Below are positions 50,396 through 59,252 of a DNA stretch of 64,000 nt, one piece after another (the first letter of the stretch is position 1; every line of letters begins with the position of its first letter). The translations under genes were made by a program, and so were the position numbers. This DNA comes from Paenibacillus sp. Root444D2 (GTDB lineage: Bacteria > Bacillota > Bacilli > Paenibacillales > NBRC-103111), in assembly GCF_001426375.1 (NCBI RefSeq), contig NZ_LMEO01000034.1:144284-208283 (forward strand), in the 5' to 3' direction. The notes below the pieces were generated by a model. It made no database searches, was not told where the DNA came from, and saw only the letters and a program-made list of their open reading frames with translations.

Positions 50396-52048
50396 ATGCA
50401 TAGATCTTTACGTTATATGGCCAAACGCTTATTATTTATACCTTCATTGCTCGTATGCATGTTCGCCTTAATTCTTTTGAGCACAGTAGTTGTCCCTCAG
50501 ACAGTCTCTGCTCATGCGTCATTAGTACAGGCACAGCCTGAAGCGGGCACCAAGCTTGAAAGCTCGCCTCCCCAAGTAGCTGTTACATTTAATGAACAGT
50601 TAGATGCAGGACTATTTTATATCAAAGTATTGGATCATAACGGTGATGAAATTACAAGTAATAAAGCTTATTTGAACAAAGAGCAGACAGGAATAATTCT
50701 TGATCTGCCGAAATTAACTGAGGGCTTTTATTTGATCAGCTATCACGTCATTTCGGCTGATGGACACCCTGTTGCAGGGAGTTACCCGATAACGATTGGC
50801 AATCCACCGCAAGAAGAAGCTCTCGATCTACCTTCCGTAAATGGTGGTCACAATCATGGAACTGGTCAGTTAACAACGAAAGATATCCTGCAATATGCGT
50901 CTCGTGGACTGTGGTATTTGATGTTGTTGACGTTAACTGGTTGGGTTATCTGGTTAAGATTGTTGGGAGCAGGCGGGAGCGATACCCGAAAAGCACTATC
51001 AGCTTGGACTCTCAATCTGCAGCGCGCACAATTAGTAGCCCTATTGCTGCTCATTTTCACGCACATCGAAGCTCTACTTGGTGGCGGTGGGGTAGAAGAG
51101 ATATGGAAACTATTTAGTGCAACTACGATCGGTATTTCCTGGGCGCTTATGCTAGTACTGTCCTTCCTTGGATTTGTACTTGTAGGTAGGGTAAAGTGGC
51201 TGGATTTATTATGGCCTTTGTGTTTCCTAGGGGTGAAAAGCTTTAGCGGTCACGCGGCTTCATTTACTCCCTTATGGGCAACAATCGGGCTGGATTTTAT
51301 TCACCTGGTCGCCGCGGCCTGTTGGGTTGGGGGCTTAGTACTGCTCTATGCGAAATGGCGTCAGAAAAGTGATGATGTCAGTACCTATATGAAACAATTT
51401 TCGAGAATGGCTTTGATCTCCATCCTTGTACTTACCCTATCCGGATCTTTATCTGTCTTATTGTTCCTGCCAAACTTACGTTACTTGCTTTACACTTCGT
51501 GGGGCATATTGCTGCTTGTGAAAATTGGTGCTGTTGCACTTGTTGTACTCATAGGTTTTATTATTCGGATCTATTTGCGTAAACAGAAGGTTAAACAATC
51601 AGTTCTCTGGATAAAGGTTGATCTTACCTTTATGGTTATTATCGTGCTGCTGGTAGGGCTCATCACATATATGGCGCCAATTCCTGTCAACGAGCCGCTA
51701 GAGTGGCATCAGATGGGTGAAAAGGTTCACGTATCTGCTGATATTACGCCTAAAATCCAGGGAACCAATACCTTCGTTGCAAAAGTATTTCTTCCAGAAA
51801 AAGCTGGGAAACCGAAGCAAGTGCTCATGCTGCTTCATTATTTAGACGATAAAGAAATGGCGCCTATTTCTGTGCCAGTAACCATGTACGAGGATAATAC
51901 GCAAGAAGAGTCTTATGGCTTTGCGAAATTCAGCTACAAAGCCCAAGGCGCATATCTGCCGTTCCGAGGCAATTGGGAATTAGAGATGCGTGTTATGGAT
52001 GCGGATGATAATGAAACGGTGTACAACAAAGAATTCATGGTGTATTAA
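50396..52048 (+). CDS. CopC-CopD fusion, copper resistance/import protein
   Basis: A 550-residue protein similar in layout to Bacillus YcnJ. A Sec signal ends near TVSAHASLVQ; the mature N-terminal His begins the CopC domain (about 40-140, VTFNEQLDAGLFYIKVLDHN, YHVISADGHPVAGSYPITIG), which holds copper. Eight or so membrane helices of CopD follow. The cytoplasmic or outer tail (about 440-550) is a separate beta-rich domain. YcnI-like gene at 19321 belongs to the same copper theme but is distant. No copper-responsive regulator is next to it. It follows DUF2203 by 11 bases. Confidence 0.9.
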   Translation: MHRSLRYMAKRLLFIPSLLVCMFALILLSTVVVPQTVSAHASLVQAQPEAGTKLESSPPQVAVTFNEQLDAGLFYIKVLDHNGDEITSNKAYLNKEQTGIILDLPKLTEGFYLISYHVISADGHPVAGSYPITIGNPPQEEALDLPSVNGGHNHGTGQLTTKDILQYASRGLWYLMLLTLTGWVIWLRLLGAGGSDTRKALSAWTLNLQRAQLVALLLLIFTHIEALLGGGGVEEIWKLFSATTIGISWALMLVLSFLGFVLVGRVKWLDLLWPLCFLGVKSFSGHAASFTPLWATIGLDFIHLVAAACWVGGLVLLYAKWRQKSDDVSTYMKQFSRMALISILVLTLSGSLSVLLFLPNLRYLLYTSWGILLLVKIGAVALVVLIGFIIRIYLRKQKVKQSVLWIKVDLTFMVIIVLLVGLITYMAPIPVNEPLEWHQMGEKVHVSADITPKIQGTNTFVAKVFLPEKAGKPKQVLMLLHYLDDKEMAPISVPVTMYEDNTQEESYGFAKFSYKAQGAYLPFRGNWELEMRVMDADDNETVYNKEFMVY

Positions 52049-52081
52049 ATCTTTTGAATATAGCCGAAAGAGGTGGCGATA

Positions 52082-52267
52082 ATGGCATGGATTCAAGTGC
52101 TCGATAAAGAAAATTTGTCGGTCAAATTTGATGACAAGGATGAGATGGCATTGCTGGAGATTAACGATGGCGGCATCTCGCCTAATTACGTAACCATTCG
52201 TTTAAATGAAACGGAGATTGATGATCTGATCGAGGCTTTACAACGTATTAAACAAGCCATTCAATAG
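52082..52267 (+). CDS. Conserved small hypothetical protein
   Basis: A 61-residue protein; GAGGTG precedes ATG 52082 (the in-frame GTG at 52073 is part of that site). Acidic: SVKFDDKDEMALLEINDGG, then NYVTIRLNETEIDDLIEALQ and RIKQAIQ at the end. Two beta strands and a helix are likely. Function unknown; probably the last gene of the nikR-DUF2203-copCD transcript. Confidence 0.75.
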   Translation: MAWIQVLDKENLSVKFDDKDEMALLEINDGGISPNYVTIRLNETEIDDLIEALQRIKQAIQ

Positions 52268-52286
52268 TGATGGCTTGTGTAGGAGA

Positions 52287-52310
52287 AGGGGCACATTGTG
52301 CCCCTTTTTT
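52287..52310 (+). terminator. Rho-independent terminator
   Basis: GGGGCAC (52288-52294), loop ATT, GTGCCCC (52298-52304), then six T. Confidence 0.9.
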
Positions 52311-52320
52311 GCGTTGATAA

Positions 52321-53064
52321 TTAGACAAACCCGCCATTGACGCGGACCGTTTGACCCGTTATCCATTGGGATTCTGCACTTGCCAGAAATAAGACAACAC
52401 CTGATATATCATTTGGTTCACCTATACGCCCGAAAGCGTTCATTTTGCGCATACCTTCAATTTGCTCTTCCGTTTTACCCGCAGTAAAAAGTTCTGTATT
52501 AACTGGACCGGGAGCTACTGCGTTAATCGTAATGCCTTTCGGGCCAAATTCCTTCGCTAGTTGGCGAGTGAACTGTTCAACAGCTCCTTTGGTACCGGCA
52601 TAAACGCTGTAGGTCGGGAACATACTACCGAGAACAGAGGTTGAGAAGTTAATGATTCGGCCATTATCACTCAAGTATTTGGCTGCTTGTTGGCAAGCAA
52701 AGAAGGTACCTTTGACATTGACATTAAACTGCTTGTCGAAATCTTCTTCTGTGATGTTAGCTATAGGTTTAGTGATCATGAGGCCTGCGTTATTAACAAG
52801 AATATCGACCTTGCCATAGGCTTCAATCGTTTTCTGGAACATCTGTTCAATGTCCGATACGCGGCTAATATCAGCGTGAATAGCTGTAGCTATTCCACCG
52901 TTCTGTTCAATCCCATGAACGACCTCTGCAGCTTTCGCTGGATTGCTTGCATAGTTTACAACAACCTTGGCTCCGTTTCGAGCCAACTCCTCTGCGATCT
53001 CACGACCCATTCCTCTAGATGCTCCTGTAACTAACGCTACTTTACCTTCTAATTTCTTCTCCAT
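52321..53064 (-). CDS. Short-chain dehydrogenase/reductase (FabG-like)
   Basis: A 247-residue classical SDR. The cofactor motif is VALVTGASRGMGREIAEEL, then NNAGL, the catalytic Ser in INFSTSVLGSMFPTYSVYAG with YAGTK as the Tyr-Lys pair, and VAPGPVNTELF. It resembles 3-oxoacyl-reductase-like SDRs; the true substrate is unknown. It stands alone. A palindrome TGACAA/TTGTCA and a TATAAT-type -10 box lie upstream on its strand. Confidence 0.93.
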   Translation of the reverse strand: MEKKLEGKVALVTGASRGMGREIAEELARNGAKVVVNYASNPAKAAEVVHGIEQNGGIATAIHADISRVSDIEQMFQKTIEAYGKVDILVNNAGLMITKPIANITEEDFDKQFNVNVKGTFFACQQAAKYLSDNGRIINFSTSVLGSMFPTYSVYAGTKGAVEQFTRQLAKEFGPKGITINAVAPGPVNTELFTAGKTEEQIEGMRKMNAFGRIGEPNDISGVVLFLASAESQWITGQTVRVNGGFV

Positions 53065-53156
53065 TGTAATTCCTCCTCATAGGGCTTACTTAGATTCGTT
53101 GATTCAAACATGGTTGATATTGATTTGATTATAACAGTTAAAACTCAAAAATCAAG

Positions 53157-53178
53157 TGACAATATTGTATTTTTGTCA
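53157..53178. promoter_or_regulatory. Candidate operator of the SDR gene
   Basis: TGACAA (53157-53162) and TTGTCA (53173-53178) form a 22-bp dyad with a 10-base centre; the SDR promoter (TATAAT complement near 53130-53135) lies between it and the gene. The regulator is unknown. Confidence 0.5.
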
Positions 53179-53277
53179 TTTATTTAATTGAACTACCCAT
53201 AAATAGGATTGGATGATAGTTTTCCATCAAGATATGTAATAGATAGTAGCTTTCTTTCTGACTCTATCCAAAACTTG

Positions 53278-53314
53278 TATATCATGATATATTAATGTTA
53301 TCGTATGATATAAC
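53278..53314. promoter_or_regulatory. Palindromes before the mannan-locus regulator
   Basis: TATATCATGATATA (53278-53291) is a perfect 14-bp palindrome; GTTATCGTATGATATAAC (53297-53314) is a near-palindrome. Similar TGATATATCA elements occur before the GH125 gene, so the regulator could bind both regions. Confidence 0.5.
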
Positions 53315-53343
53315 ATTTGGTTGGGTGCAGGGGGTAGGTAGCA

Positions 53344-54474
53344 TTGTCAGCAGATTCGAGACCCATTTATGAGCGAATATTCGAAACGCTTCGTGAAGAA
53401 ATAATACAACGTAAATATAATGTTGGAGACCGCGTGCCTTCCGAGAAGGAACTGGCGGATGAATATAACGTGAGCCGGATTACGAGCAAAAAGGCGCTGG
53501 AGATGCTGGCAGAAGAACGTCTCATCGTGCGTAAGCCAGGCAGAGGCTCTTTTGTCATGGAAGGAGGGGGTATTCCGTCTGAAGGTCCATCTACGGGTGA
53601 GAGAACCAAGCATACGCTGATTGGCTTAGTTATAACGGATTTCGGGAATACCTTCGGCACGGAGATGATTTATGGTATGGAGCAGGCATCCGCCGAGCAT
53701 GATAGCTTCCTGGTGCTGCGCAGATCGTTTGGTGTGCCTGAGAATGAAGAAAAAGCTATTCGATCGTTTCTTGAATTAGGCGTGGATGGCATTATTGTGT
53801 TTCCTGCACAAGGGGAGTTCTATAATGATGAACTTCTCAAGTTGGTCATACAACAATTTCCTTTAGTTCTGGTTGACCGTCATCTCAAAGGGGTAGCCGC
53901 GGCTTCGATTAGTACAGATAATATAACGGCTGCTCGCACGGGTGCTGATTATTTGCTTGATTTGGGGCATAAACAGATTTGCTTACTTACGCCGCCGCCT
54001 ATGGATACAACAGCTATTGAGGACCGTATTGAGGGCTTCGTGCGAGCTCATGCGGAACGCGGGGTTCTGGTTGACCGGTCACTCTGGTTAGATGAAATTA
54101 CCTCTACGCTGCCCAATTCATTTTATTCACCTAATATTGATAAAGATATCGATATGATTAAGGAGCACCTGCGAAGCAATCCGCAAATTACCGCCTTGTT
54201 CGCTATGGAATATAATATTGCTCTATTAGCTAAGGCTGCCGTGGAACAAATGGGACTTCAGATACCCAAGGATATTTCAATTATTTGTTTTGATAGCCCT
54301 CCTACGACGCTTGGCAGCGGCTATCGCTTTACCCATCTGATCCAAGCGGAGGATGAAATCGGCAAGCTCGCTGTAGAGAATGTGCTAAAGCTGAAGCGAG
54401 GCGAGAAGGTTGCCAATAAAATAAGTCTGGAAGCAAAGCTTATCATCGGGGAGTCAACGGGACCCTCCAAATGA
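53344..54474 (+). CDS. GntR-type regulator with LacI-type sugar-binding domain
   Basis: A 376-residue protein starting at TTG 53344 after GGGGGTAGG. The N-terminal GntR winged helix is PIYERIFETLREEIIQRKY, VPSEKELADEYNVSRITSKK and LIVRKPGRGSFV. From about residue 95 a LacI/periplasmic-binding-like sensor follows (IGLVITDFGNTFGTEMIYGM, ELGVDGIIVFPAQ, ISIICFDSPPTTLGSGY). This architecture matches AraR-type sugar regulators. It is adjacent to and codirectional with the GH125-ABC-GH76 genes and likely represses them until a mannose-containing inducer binds. A terminator follows, so it is transcribed separately. Confidence 0.9.
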   Translation: MSADSRPIYERIFETLREEIIQRKYNVGDRVPSEKELADEYNVSRITSKKALEMLAEERLIVRKPGRGSFVMEGGGIPSEGPSTGERTKHTLIGLVITDFGNTFGTEMIYGMEQASAEHDSFLVLRRSFGVPENEEKAIRSFLELGVDGIIVFPAQGEFYNDELLKLVIQQFPLVLVDRHLKGVAAASISTDNITAARTGADYLLDLGHKQICLLTPPPMDTTAIEDRIEGFVRAHAERGVLVDRSLWLDEITSTLPNSFYSPNIDKDIDMIKEHLRSNPQITALFAMEYNIALLAKAAVEQMGLQIPKDISIICFDSPPTTLGSGYRFTHLIQAEDEIGKLAVENVLKLKRGEKVANKISLEAKLIIGESTGPSK

Positions 54475-54506
54475 TCGGTGAATAAATCATCATGGATATC
54501 GAATCT

Positions 54507-54534
54507 GAGACTGCTAATCTAGTAGTCTCTTTTT
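54507..54534 (+). terminator. Terminator of the regulator gene
   Basis: GAGACT (54507-54512) pairs with AGTCTC (54524-54529), followed by TTTTTT. Confidence 0.7.
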
Positions 54535-54536
54535 GA

Positions 54537-54636
54537 TTGATATATCAAATGATTTAAATGATATGTAAATAGTATGATAAATATATATTGACATACCGTA
54601 TACATACCAATATAATCGTAAATGTAAGCGGTTTAT
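54537..54636 (+). promoter_or_regulatory. Promoter, palindrome and cre of the mannan operon
   Basis: TTGACA (54588-54593), a 17-base spacer and TATAAT (54611-54616) give a perfect sigma-A promoter. TTGATATATCAA (54537-54548) is a palindrome akin to those before the regulator gene. TGTAAGCGGTTTAT (54623-54636) matches the cre consensus at 12 of 14 positions and covers the expected transcription start. Confidence 0.75.
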
Positions 54637-54663
54637 TTATCGGAAGAGAGAGGAGCAAACCCG

Positions 54664-55998
54664 ATGACGAATGAGGCTAAGTTACCTGCATCAATGAGTA
54701 AACTCATTGAGCAAGTAAATAACGAATTACTGAAGGAACAACGGCCGAAGCTAGCTGCCATGTTCCGCGATTGCTTCTCCAACACGTATCAAACAACGAT
54801 TCAAAGCCTAGAGGACGGATCAACTTTCGTAATCACCGGTGATATACCGGCCATGTGGCTCCGTGACTCATCTGCTCAGGTTCGAGCTTATCTGCTTCTG
54901 GCGAATGAGGACCCCAGCTTGGCTGATATGATTGAAGGTGTGGTTAAGCGGCAAATGCAATATATTCAACTTGATCCGTATGCCAATGCCTTTAATATGG
55001 AGCCAACCAGCGCAGGTCATGGGCAGGACTTGACCCAAATGAGCCCTTGGATCTGGGAGCGTAAATACGAAATTGATTCGTTATGTTATCCTATTCAGCT
55101 CAGTTATTTACTTTGGAGAGCAACAGGGAGAACCGCACATTTCAATGATGTCTACAAATCCGCTGTTCATACAATTCTTAATCTTTGGCGTGTTGAACAA
55201 GATCATGAGACGAAGTCTCCTTATCGCTTCCAACGATTGAATTGTCCTCCGACAGACACTTTGACGAGAGATGGAAAGGGCAGTTCAGTTGGCTATACAG
55301 GAATGACATGGTCAGGTTTCCGCCCTAGCGACGATGCTTGTTCATACGGATATTTGATTCCAGCCAACATGTTTGCCGTTGTGGTGCTGGGTTATATCGC
55401 TGAAATTGCAGAGCAGGTGTGGCAGGATGCCAGTCTTAGCCGTGAATCGCTTAAGCTGGCCGCTGAGATTAAACAGGGAATAGAAGCATTCGGAACGATC
55501 GAGCATCCCAAGCTCGGTACGATGTTTGCTTATGAAACGGATGGTCTTGGCAACTTCAATCTGATGGATGATGCCAACGTGCCCAGCTTGCTCTCGATTC
55601 CTTACTTGGGATATGTCGCCGATTCCGATCCTGTTTATCAGCATACACGCAGCTTTATACTTAGTGATGAAAATCCTTACTTTTATAAAGGGAAAGCGGC
55701 TCAGGGAATCGGCAGTCCGCATACGCCGGATCGCTTCATTTGGCATATTTCCCTTGCGGTTCAAGGTCTTACTGCTTCAAGCAGGGAAGAAAAGCTGTGT
55801 ATCCTTGATTTACTAGCCGACACCGATGCAGGAACGGGACTGATGCATGAGGGCTTCCACGTAGACGATCCGTCGCAATATACGCGGCCATGGTTTTCTT
55901 GGGCGAACTCCATGTTCAGCGAGTTGGTGTTAGACGCATGTGGCCTATCGATTAAGAAGCTGCTGAATGATCGCGTGAACGCATCGCACTCATCTTAG
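54664..55998 (+). CDS. GH125 exo-alpha-1,6-mannosidase
   Basis: A 444-residue cytoplasmic enzyme without a signal peptide, the normal GH125 length. The family pattern is clear: GDIPAMWLRDSSAQVRAYL, FNMEPTSAGHGQDLTQM, WIWERKYEIDSLCYPI with the catalytic acids, YTGMTWSGFRPSDDACSYGY, and FHVDDPSQYTRPWFSWANSM. GH125 enzymes remove alpha-1,6-mannose from the non-reducing end. It is the first gene of the operon after a strong promoter, and would finish the mannan oligosaccharides brought in by the ABC importer. GAGAGAGGAG precedes the start. Confidence 0.95.
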   Translation: MTNEAKLPASMSKLIEQVNNELLKEQRPKLAAMFRDCFSNTYQTTIQSLEDGSTFVITGDIPAMWLRDSSAQVRAYLLLANEDPSLADMIEGVVKRQMQYIQLDPYANAFNMEPTSAGHGQDLTQMSPWIWERKYEIDSLCYPIQLSYLLWRATGRTAHFNDVYKSAVHTILNLWRVEQDHETKSPYRFQRLNCPPTDTLTRDGKGSSVGYTGMTWSGFRPSDDACSYGYLIPANMFAVVVLGYIAEIAEQVWQDASLSRESLKLAAEIKQGIEAFGTIEHPKLGTMFAYETDGLGNFNLMDDANVPSLLSIPYLGYVADSDPVYQHTRSFILSDENPYFYKGKAAQGIGSPHTPDRFIWHISLAVQGLTASSREEKLCILDLLADTDAGTGLMHEGFHVDDPSQYTRPWFSWANSMFSELVLDACGLSIKKLLNDRVNASHSS

Positions 55999-56007
55999 GT
56001 TATACAG

Positions 56008-56024
56008 GGGGTGGAACCCCTTTT
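56008..56024 (+). terminator. Weak hairpin between GH125 and binding-protein genes
   Basis: GGGGT, GGA, ACCCC (56008-56020) then TTTT. It may end part of the transcript or shape the mRNA. Confidence 0.45.
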
Positions 56025-56073
56025 AACATAGCAACTGCACTTGTAACGTTTACTTAAAAAGGGAGGAAGAAAC

Positions 56074-57402
56074 ATGAAAAAATGGATGACCGTTTTAACT
56101 GCTCTCTCGCTCACGTTTAGTTTGGCAGCATGCAGCACAAAAACTGGCGGGGATCAACCGGCTGAAAGCAAGAAGCCTGAGGCCACGACAGCACCGGCAG
56201 CATCAACAGCTGCCACCAAAGGAGCACCGGTAGAAATTACGTTCTGGGGAGATTGGGGCGGAGAAGGCGAAAAGCAGTTTGTAATGATGGCAGATGCTTT
56301 TAATAAATCGCAAGATAAGATTAAAGTTAAATATGTTTTGCAGGAAGATATGATCACGAAGTTTCTAACTGCGGCTACCTCAGGCGGCTCACCAGATATT
56401 ATGTTCTGGGACAGATGGCGTACTTCGCTGTATGCATCCAAGAACGTGCTTCACCCGATCGATGATTATTTGAAAAAAGACAACATTAACCGTGGTGATT
56501 ATTACGATGAAGCCTTGAAGGAGCTTTCCTCTGGCGGTAAATTGTATGGTCTTCCTTTGACGGTTGATGCGCGCGCACTGTTTTATAATAAGAAATTGTT
56601 TGCTGAGAAAGGACTACAACCTCCGAAAACTTGGGATGAGCTGGAAAACGCAGCTAAGCAGTTAACGGTATGGGAAGGCGATAAGCTGGTTCGCTCCGGT
56701 ATGTCGATGCAGGATAATGGCCTGTTCAATATGTGGCTGCAGCAAGCAGGCGGTTCTATGATGACCAGCGATCTGAAGAAAACGAGTTTTAATAACGATC
56801 AAGGCAAGCAAGTATTGGATTTCTGGGATAAGCTGATCAATAAAGATAAGGTATATAAGGTTGGGTTTGAAAAAGGTCTCGGCGAAGGAACGGATGCTTT
56901 CGTGACCGGAAAAGTAGCTATGACCTATACAGGTCCATGGATGCTCTCGACGTATAAGAAATACGGCAAGGATCTTGATTTCGGTGTTGTTCCTCCTCCA
57001 ACTGGACCTGGCGGCGCCAAAGGAAGCGTAATGGGCGGCTTCGGTCTCGTGATTCCAGCGGGCTCCAAGCATAAAGACGAGGCATGGGAATTCGAGAAAT
57101 GGTGGTTAGCGAATAAAGATAATACGCTGCTATGGGCTAAAACAAGCTTAAACCTGCCGGGCTTCAAACCGGCGCTGCAGGATCCGTTCTTCAAGGACGA
57201 TCCGAACTGGAAGCCATTCATGGATACACTCGAATTCGCGAAAATTCGTCCGCAGCATCCGGGATACTCGGTTATGGAAGGCGACGGTCTGATGCCGAAT
57301 ATTGAGCTATTCATTCAAGGCAAGCAGGATGCGGCAGCGACGCTCAAGAAGGGGCAAGAGCAAGGTGATAAGCTGCTCGATCAGAACGCAGCTGGGAAGT
57401 AA
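56074..57402 (+). CDS. Sugar ABC transporter substrate-binding lipoprotein
   Basis: A 442-residue binding protein; GGGAGGAAG precedes the start. The lipobox is LAACS. After a linker rich in Ala and Thr the type I binding domain begins at VEITFWGDWGGEGEKQFVMM, then SGGSPDIMFWDRWRTSLYA, GKLYGLPLTVDARALFYNK and VTGKVAMTYTGPWMLSTYKK. It belongs to the MalE/UgpB-like group. It should bind an alpha-mannan oligosaccharide, given GH125 and GH76 genes around it. Downstream permease genes complete the importer; an ATPase such as MsmK is not in the locus. Confidence 0.92.
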   Translation: MKKWMTVLTALSLTFSLAACSTKTGGDQPAESKKPEATTAPAASTAATKGAPVEITFWGDWGGEGEKQFVMMADAFNKSQDKIKVKYVLQEDMITKFLTAATSGGSPDIMFWDRWRTSLYASKNVLHPIDDYLKKDNINRGDYYDEALKELSSGGKLYGLPLTVDARALFYNKKLFAEKGLQPPKTWDELENAAKQLTVWEGDKLVRSGMSMQDNGLFNMWLQQAGGSMMTSDLKKTSFNNDQGKQVLDFWDKLINKDKVYKVGFEKGLGEGTDAFVTGKVAMTYTGPWMLSTYKKYGKDLDFGVVPPPTGPGGAKGSVMGGFGLVIPAGSKHKDEAWEFEKWWLANKDNTLLWAKTSLNLPGFKPALQDPFFKDDPNWKPFMDTLEFAKIRPQHPGYSVMEGDGLMPNIELFIQGKQDAAATLKKGQEQGDKLLDQNAAGK

Positions 57403-57414
57403 CTAGAAATGTGA

Positions 57415-57437
57415 GGGAGGGTCATCCCTCCCTTTTT
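57415..57437 (+). terminator. Attenuating hairpin between binding-protein and permease genes
   Basis: GGGAGGG (57415-57421), a 4-base loop, CCCTCCC (57426-57432), then TTTTT. Such a partial terminator after a binding-protein gene is a known way to make more binding protein than permease. Confidence 0.75.
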
Positions 57438-57455
57438 GTGGAAGGGGGAATTCTC

Positions 57456-58340
57456 TTGGCATCGATAACCAAGCTGGGTCGACATCAAGCTAGGATGGGT
57501 TATCTCTTTATTACGCCAACGATTTTGCTATTTATTATTTTTACGATTATTCCTGTCATCATGGCGTTCTATCTAAGCTTTACGAATTATGACATTGTGA
57601 GTAAAAACGATTTCGTTGGATTGGATAACTATAAGCGTTTGGCCGAGGATAACATCTTTTGGACGACGCTGAAGAATGTTTTGTTTTACTCCGTCCTTTA
57701 TATTCCGCTGAATATTGCCATCTCTTTATCGATGGCCTTGCTGTTTATGCGCAGCCGCTTCGGTGTAAAGCTGTTTCGTACAGCCGGGTATTTGCCAACG
57801 TTAACTTCTGGCGTAGCTGCGGCCACGGTATGGATATGGCTGTTAAACCCTGAGTTCGGACTCGTGAACGATATCCTGAGCAAGTTAGGAATCACAGGAC
57901 CTTCCTGGTTAGCTGAAATGCCTTACGCCATGCTGTCCATTGTGTTAGTGACCTTGTGGCAATCCGTTGGATCGAACATGATCATTTATTTAGCGGGACT
58001 TAACGGGGTTCCCGATCATCTGTATGAATCCGCAAAGCTGGACGGAGCTAATGCTTGGCAGTCCTTTCGCTATATAACTTGGCCAGTGCTGAGGCCGACC
58101 ACCTTTTTCGTAAGTACAATGGCTATCATTGGCGCGCTGCAGTTATTTGACCAGGCGTTCGTCTTGACCAAGGGCGGTCCCGCCAACTCGACGAAAACAA
58201 CCGTGTATCACATTTATCAGCAGGGCTTCAACCAGCTTCAGATGGGCTATGCCGATGCCATGGCGTTTGCGCTGTCTATCATTATTCTAGTATTTTCGCT
58301 TATTAATATGAGACTAAACAAAGAGGAATCCGTGATCTAG
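57456..58340 (+). CDS. Sugar ABC transporter permease (MalF/UgpA type)
   Basis: About 294 residues. TTG 57456 follows GAAGGGGGAA; the upstream frame from 57411 crosses the hairpin and is not supported. Six membrane helices are visible, beginning with MGYLFITPTILLFIIFTIIP. The ABC-permease EAA loop is YESAKLDGANAWQSFRYITW. It forms a heterodimer with the next gene. Codirectional with the mannan genes. Confidence 0.93.
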   Translation: MASITKLGRHQARMGYLFITPTILLFIIFTIIPVIMAFYLSFTNYDIVSKNDFVGLDNYKRLAEDNIFWTTLKNVLFYSVLYIPLNIAISLSMALLFMRSRFGVKLFRTAGYLPTLTSGVAAATVWIWLLNPEFGLVNDILSKLGITGPSWLAEMPYAMLSIVLVTLWQSVGSNMIIYLAGLNGVPDHLYESAKLDGANAWQSFRYITWPVLRPTTFFVSTMAIIGALQLFDQAFVLTKGGPANSTKTTVYHIYQQGFNQLQMGYADAMAFALSIIILVFSLINMRLNKEESVI

Positions 58341-58352
58341 GAGGGATGGAAA

Positions 58353-59222
58353 GTGAAACAACAATATTATTGGCAAACGACAATCCTGTATATCATTTCC
58401 ATCGCCGTCTGCATCGTCATGGTCGTCCCGTTTGTATGGAGTCTTATCACTTCCATTCGTCCGGATGAAGAGATTTTCATGCTGCCGATTCAATGGATTC
58501 CCTCCAGCATAACGTTGGAGCATTATCGCAAGGCGTTTGAGCTCGTTCCATTTGCTCTGTATTTCTGGAATTCATTTTACCTTGCGTTTATGGGCGTGCT
58601 CTTCAACTTGCTTTTTGGCTCTTTAAGCGGCTATGCCTTCGCTAAGCTTCATTTCCGCGGAAGAGATACGATGTTCAAAATTCTGCTCGCTGCCATGATG
58701 ATACCTGGTGTTGTGACGATGATCCCGCAATTTTTCGTGCTGAAGCACATTCCTTTCATGGGAGGAAATGATTGGCTGGGCGGTGGCGGCAATGGCTTGC
58801 TCAATTCATTTTGGGCGATTATTTTGCCAGGTGCATCGGGGTCCTTTGCGGTATTTTTTATGAGGCAATTTTTCGTGTCTTTACCTAGTGATTTGCAAGA
58901 AGTGGCTCGAATTGAAGGCAGTGGAGAGCTTCGTATCTTTTGGAATATTTATATTCCGCTCGCGAAGCCGGCGTTGGCTACACTCGGCATATTTACCTTT
59001 CAAGCAGGCTGGAACAGCTTTCTCGGTCCGCTCATTATGCTTAACGATCCTGCCAAGAAAACGATTCAGCTAGGTTTAGCTGCTTTTACTTATAACAAAC
59101 AGGTCGACTTCGGCCCGTTGATGGCAGGTGCTTTAATTGCGGTAGTGCCGATACTGATCTTGTTCCTGCTGCTGCAGAAGTATTTTGTGCAAGGAATCGC
59201 TTTTACAGGAACGAAAGGATAG
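58353..59222 (+). CDS. Sugar ABC transporter permease (MalG/UgpE type)
   Basis: A 289-residue permease starting at GTG 58353 after AGGAGGG. Six membrane helices, the first in TILYIISIAVCIVMVVPFVW. The EAA loop is LQEVARIEGSGELRIFWNIY. It pairs with the MalF-type protein upstream (12-base gap) and needs a shared ATPase from elsewhere. Confidence 0.93.
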   Translation: MKQQYYWQTTILYIISIAVCIVMVVPFVWSLITSIRPDEEIFMLPIQWIPSSITLEHYRKAFELVPFALYFWNSFYLAFMGVLFNLLFGSLSGYAFAKLHFRGRDTMFKILLAAMMIPGVVTMIPQFFVLKHIPFMGGNDWLGGGGNGLLNSFWAIILPGASGSFAVFFMRQFFVSLPSDLQEVARIEGSGELRIFWNIYIPLAKPALATLGIFTFQAGWNSFLGPLIMLNDPAKKTIQLGLAAFTYNKQVDFGPLMAGALIAVVPILILFLLLQKYFVQGIAFTGTKG

Positions 59223-59252
59223 TACGCAAGTCGGACAGATAGGTGAAGCGAA

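Noticed and set aside
56040..56062. cre site before the sugar-binding protein gene (TGTAACGTTTACTT)
   Set aside because: The spacing inside the motif is one base short of the cre consensus, so it was not called.
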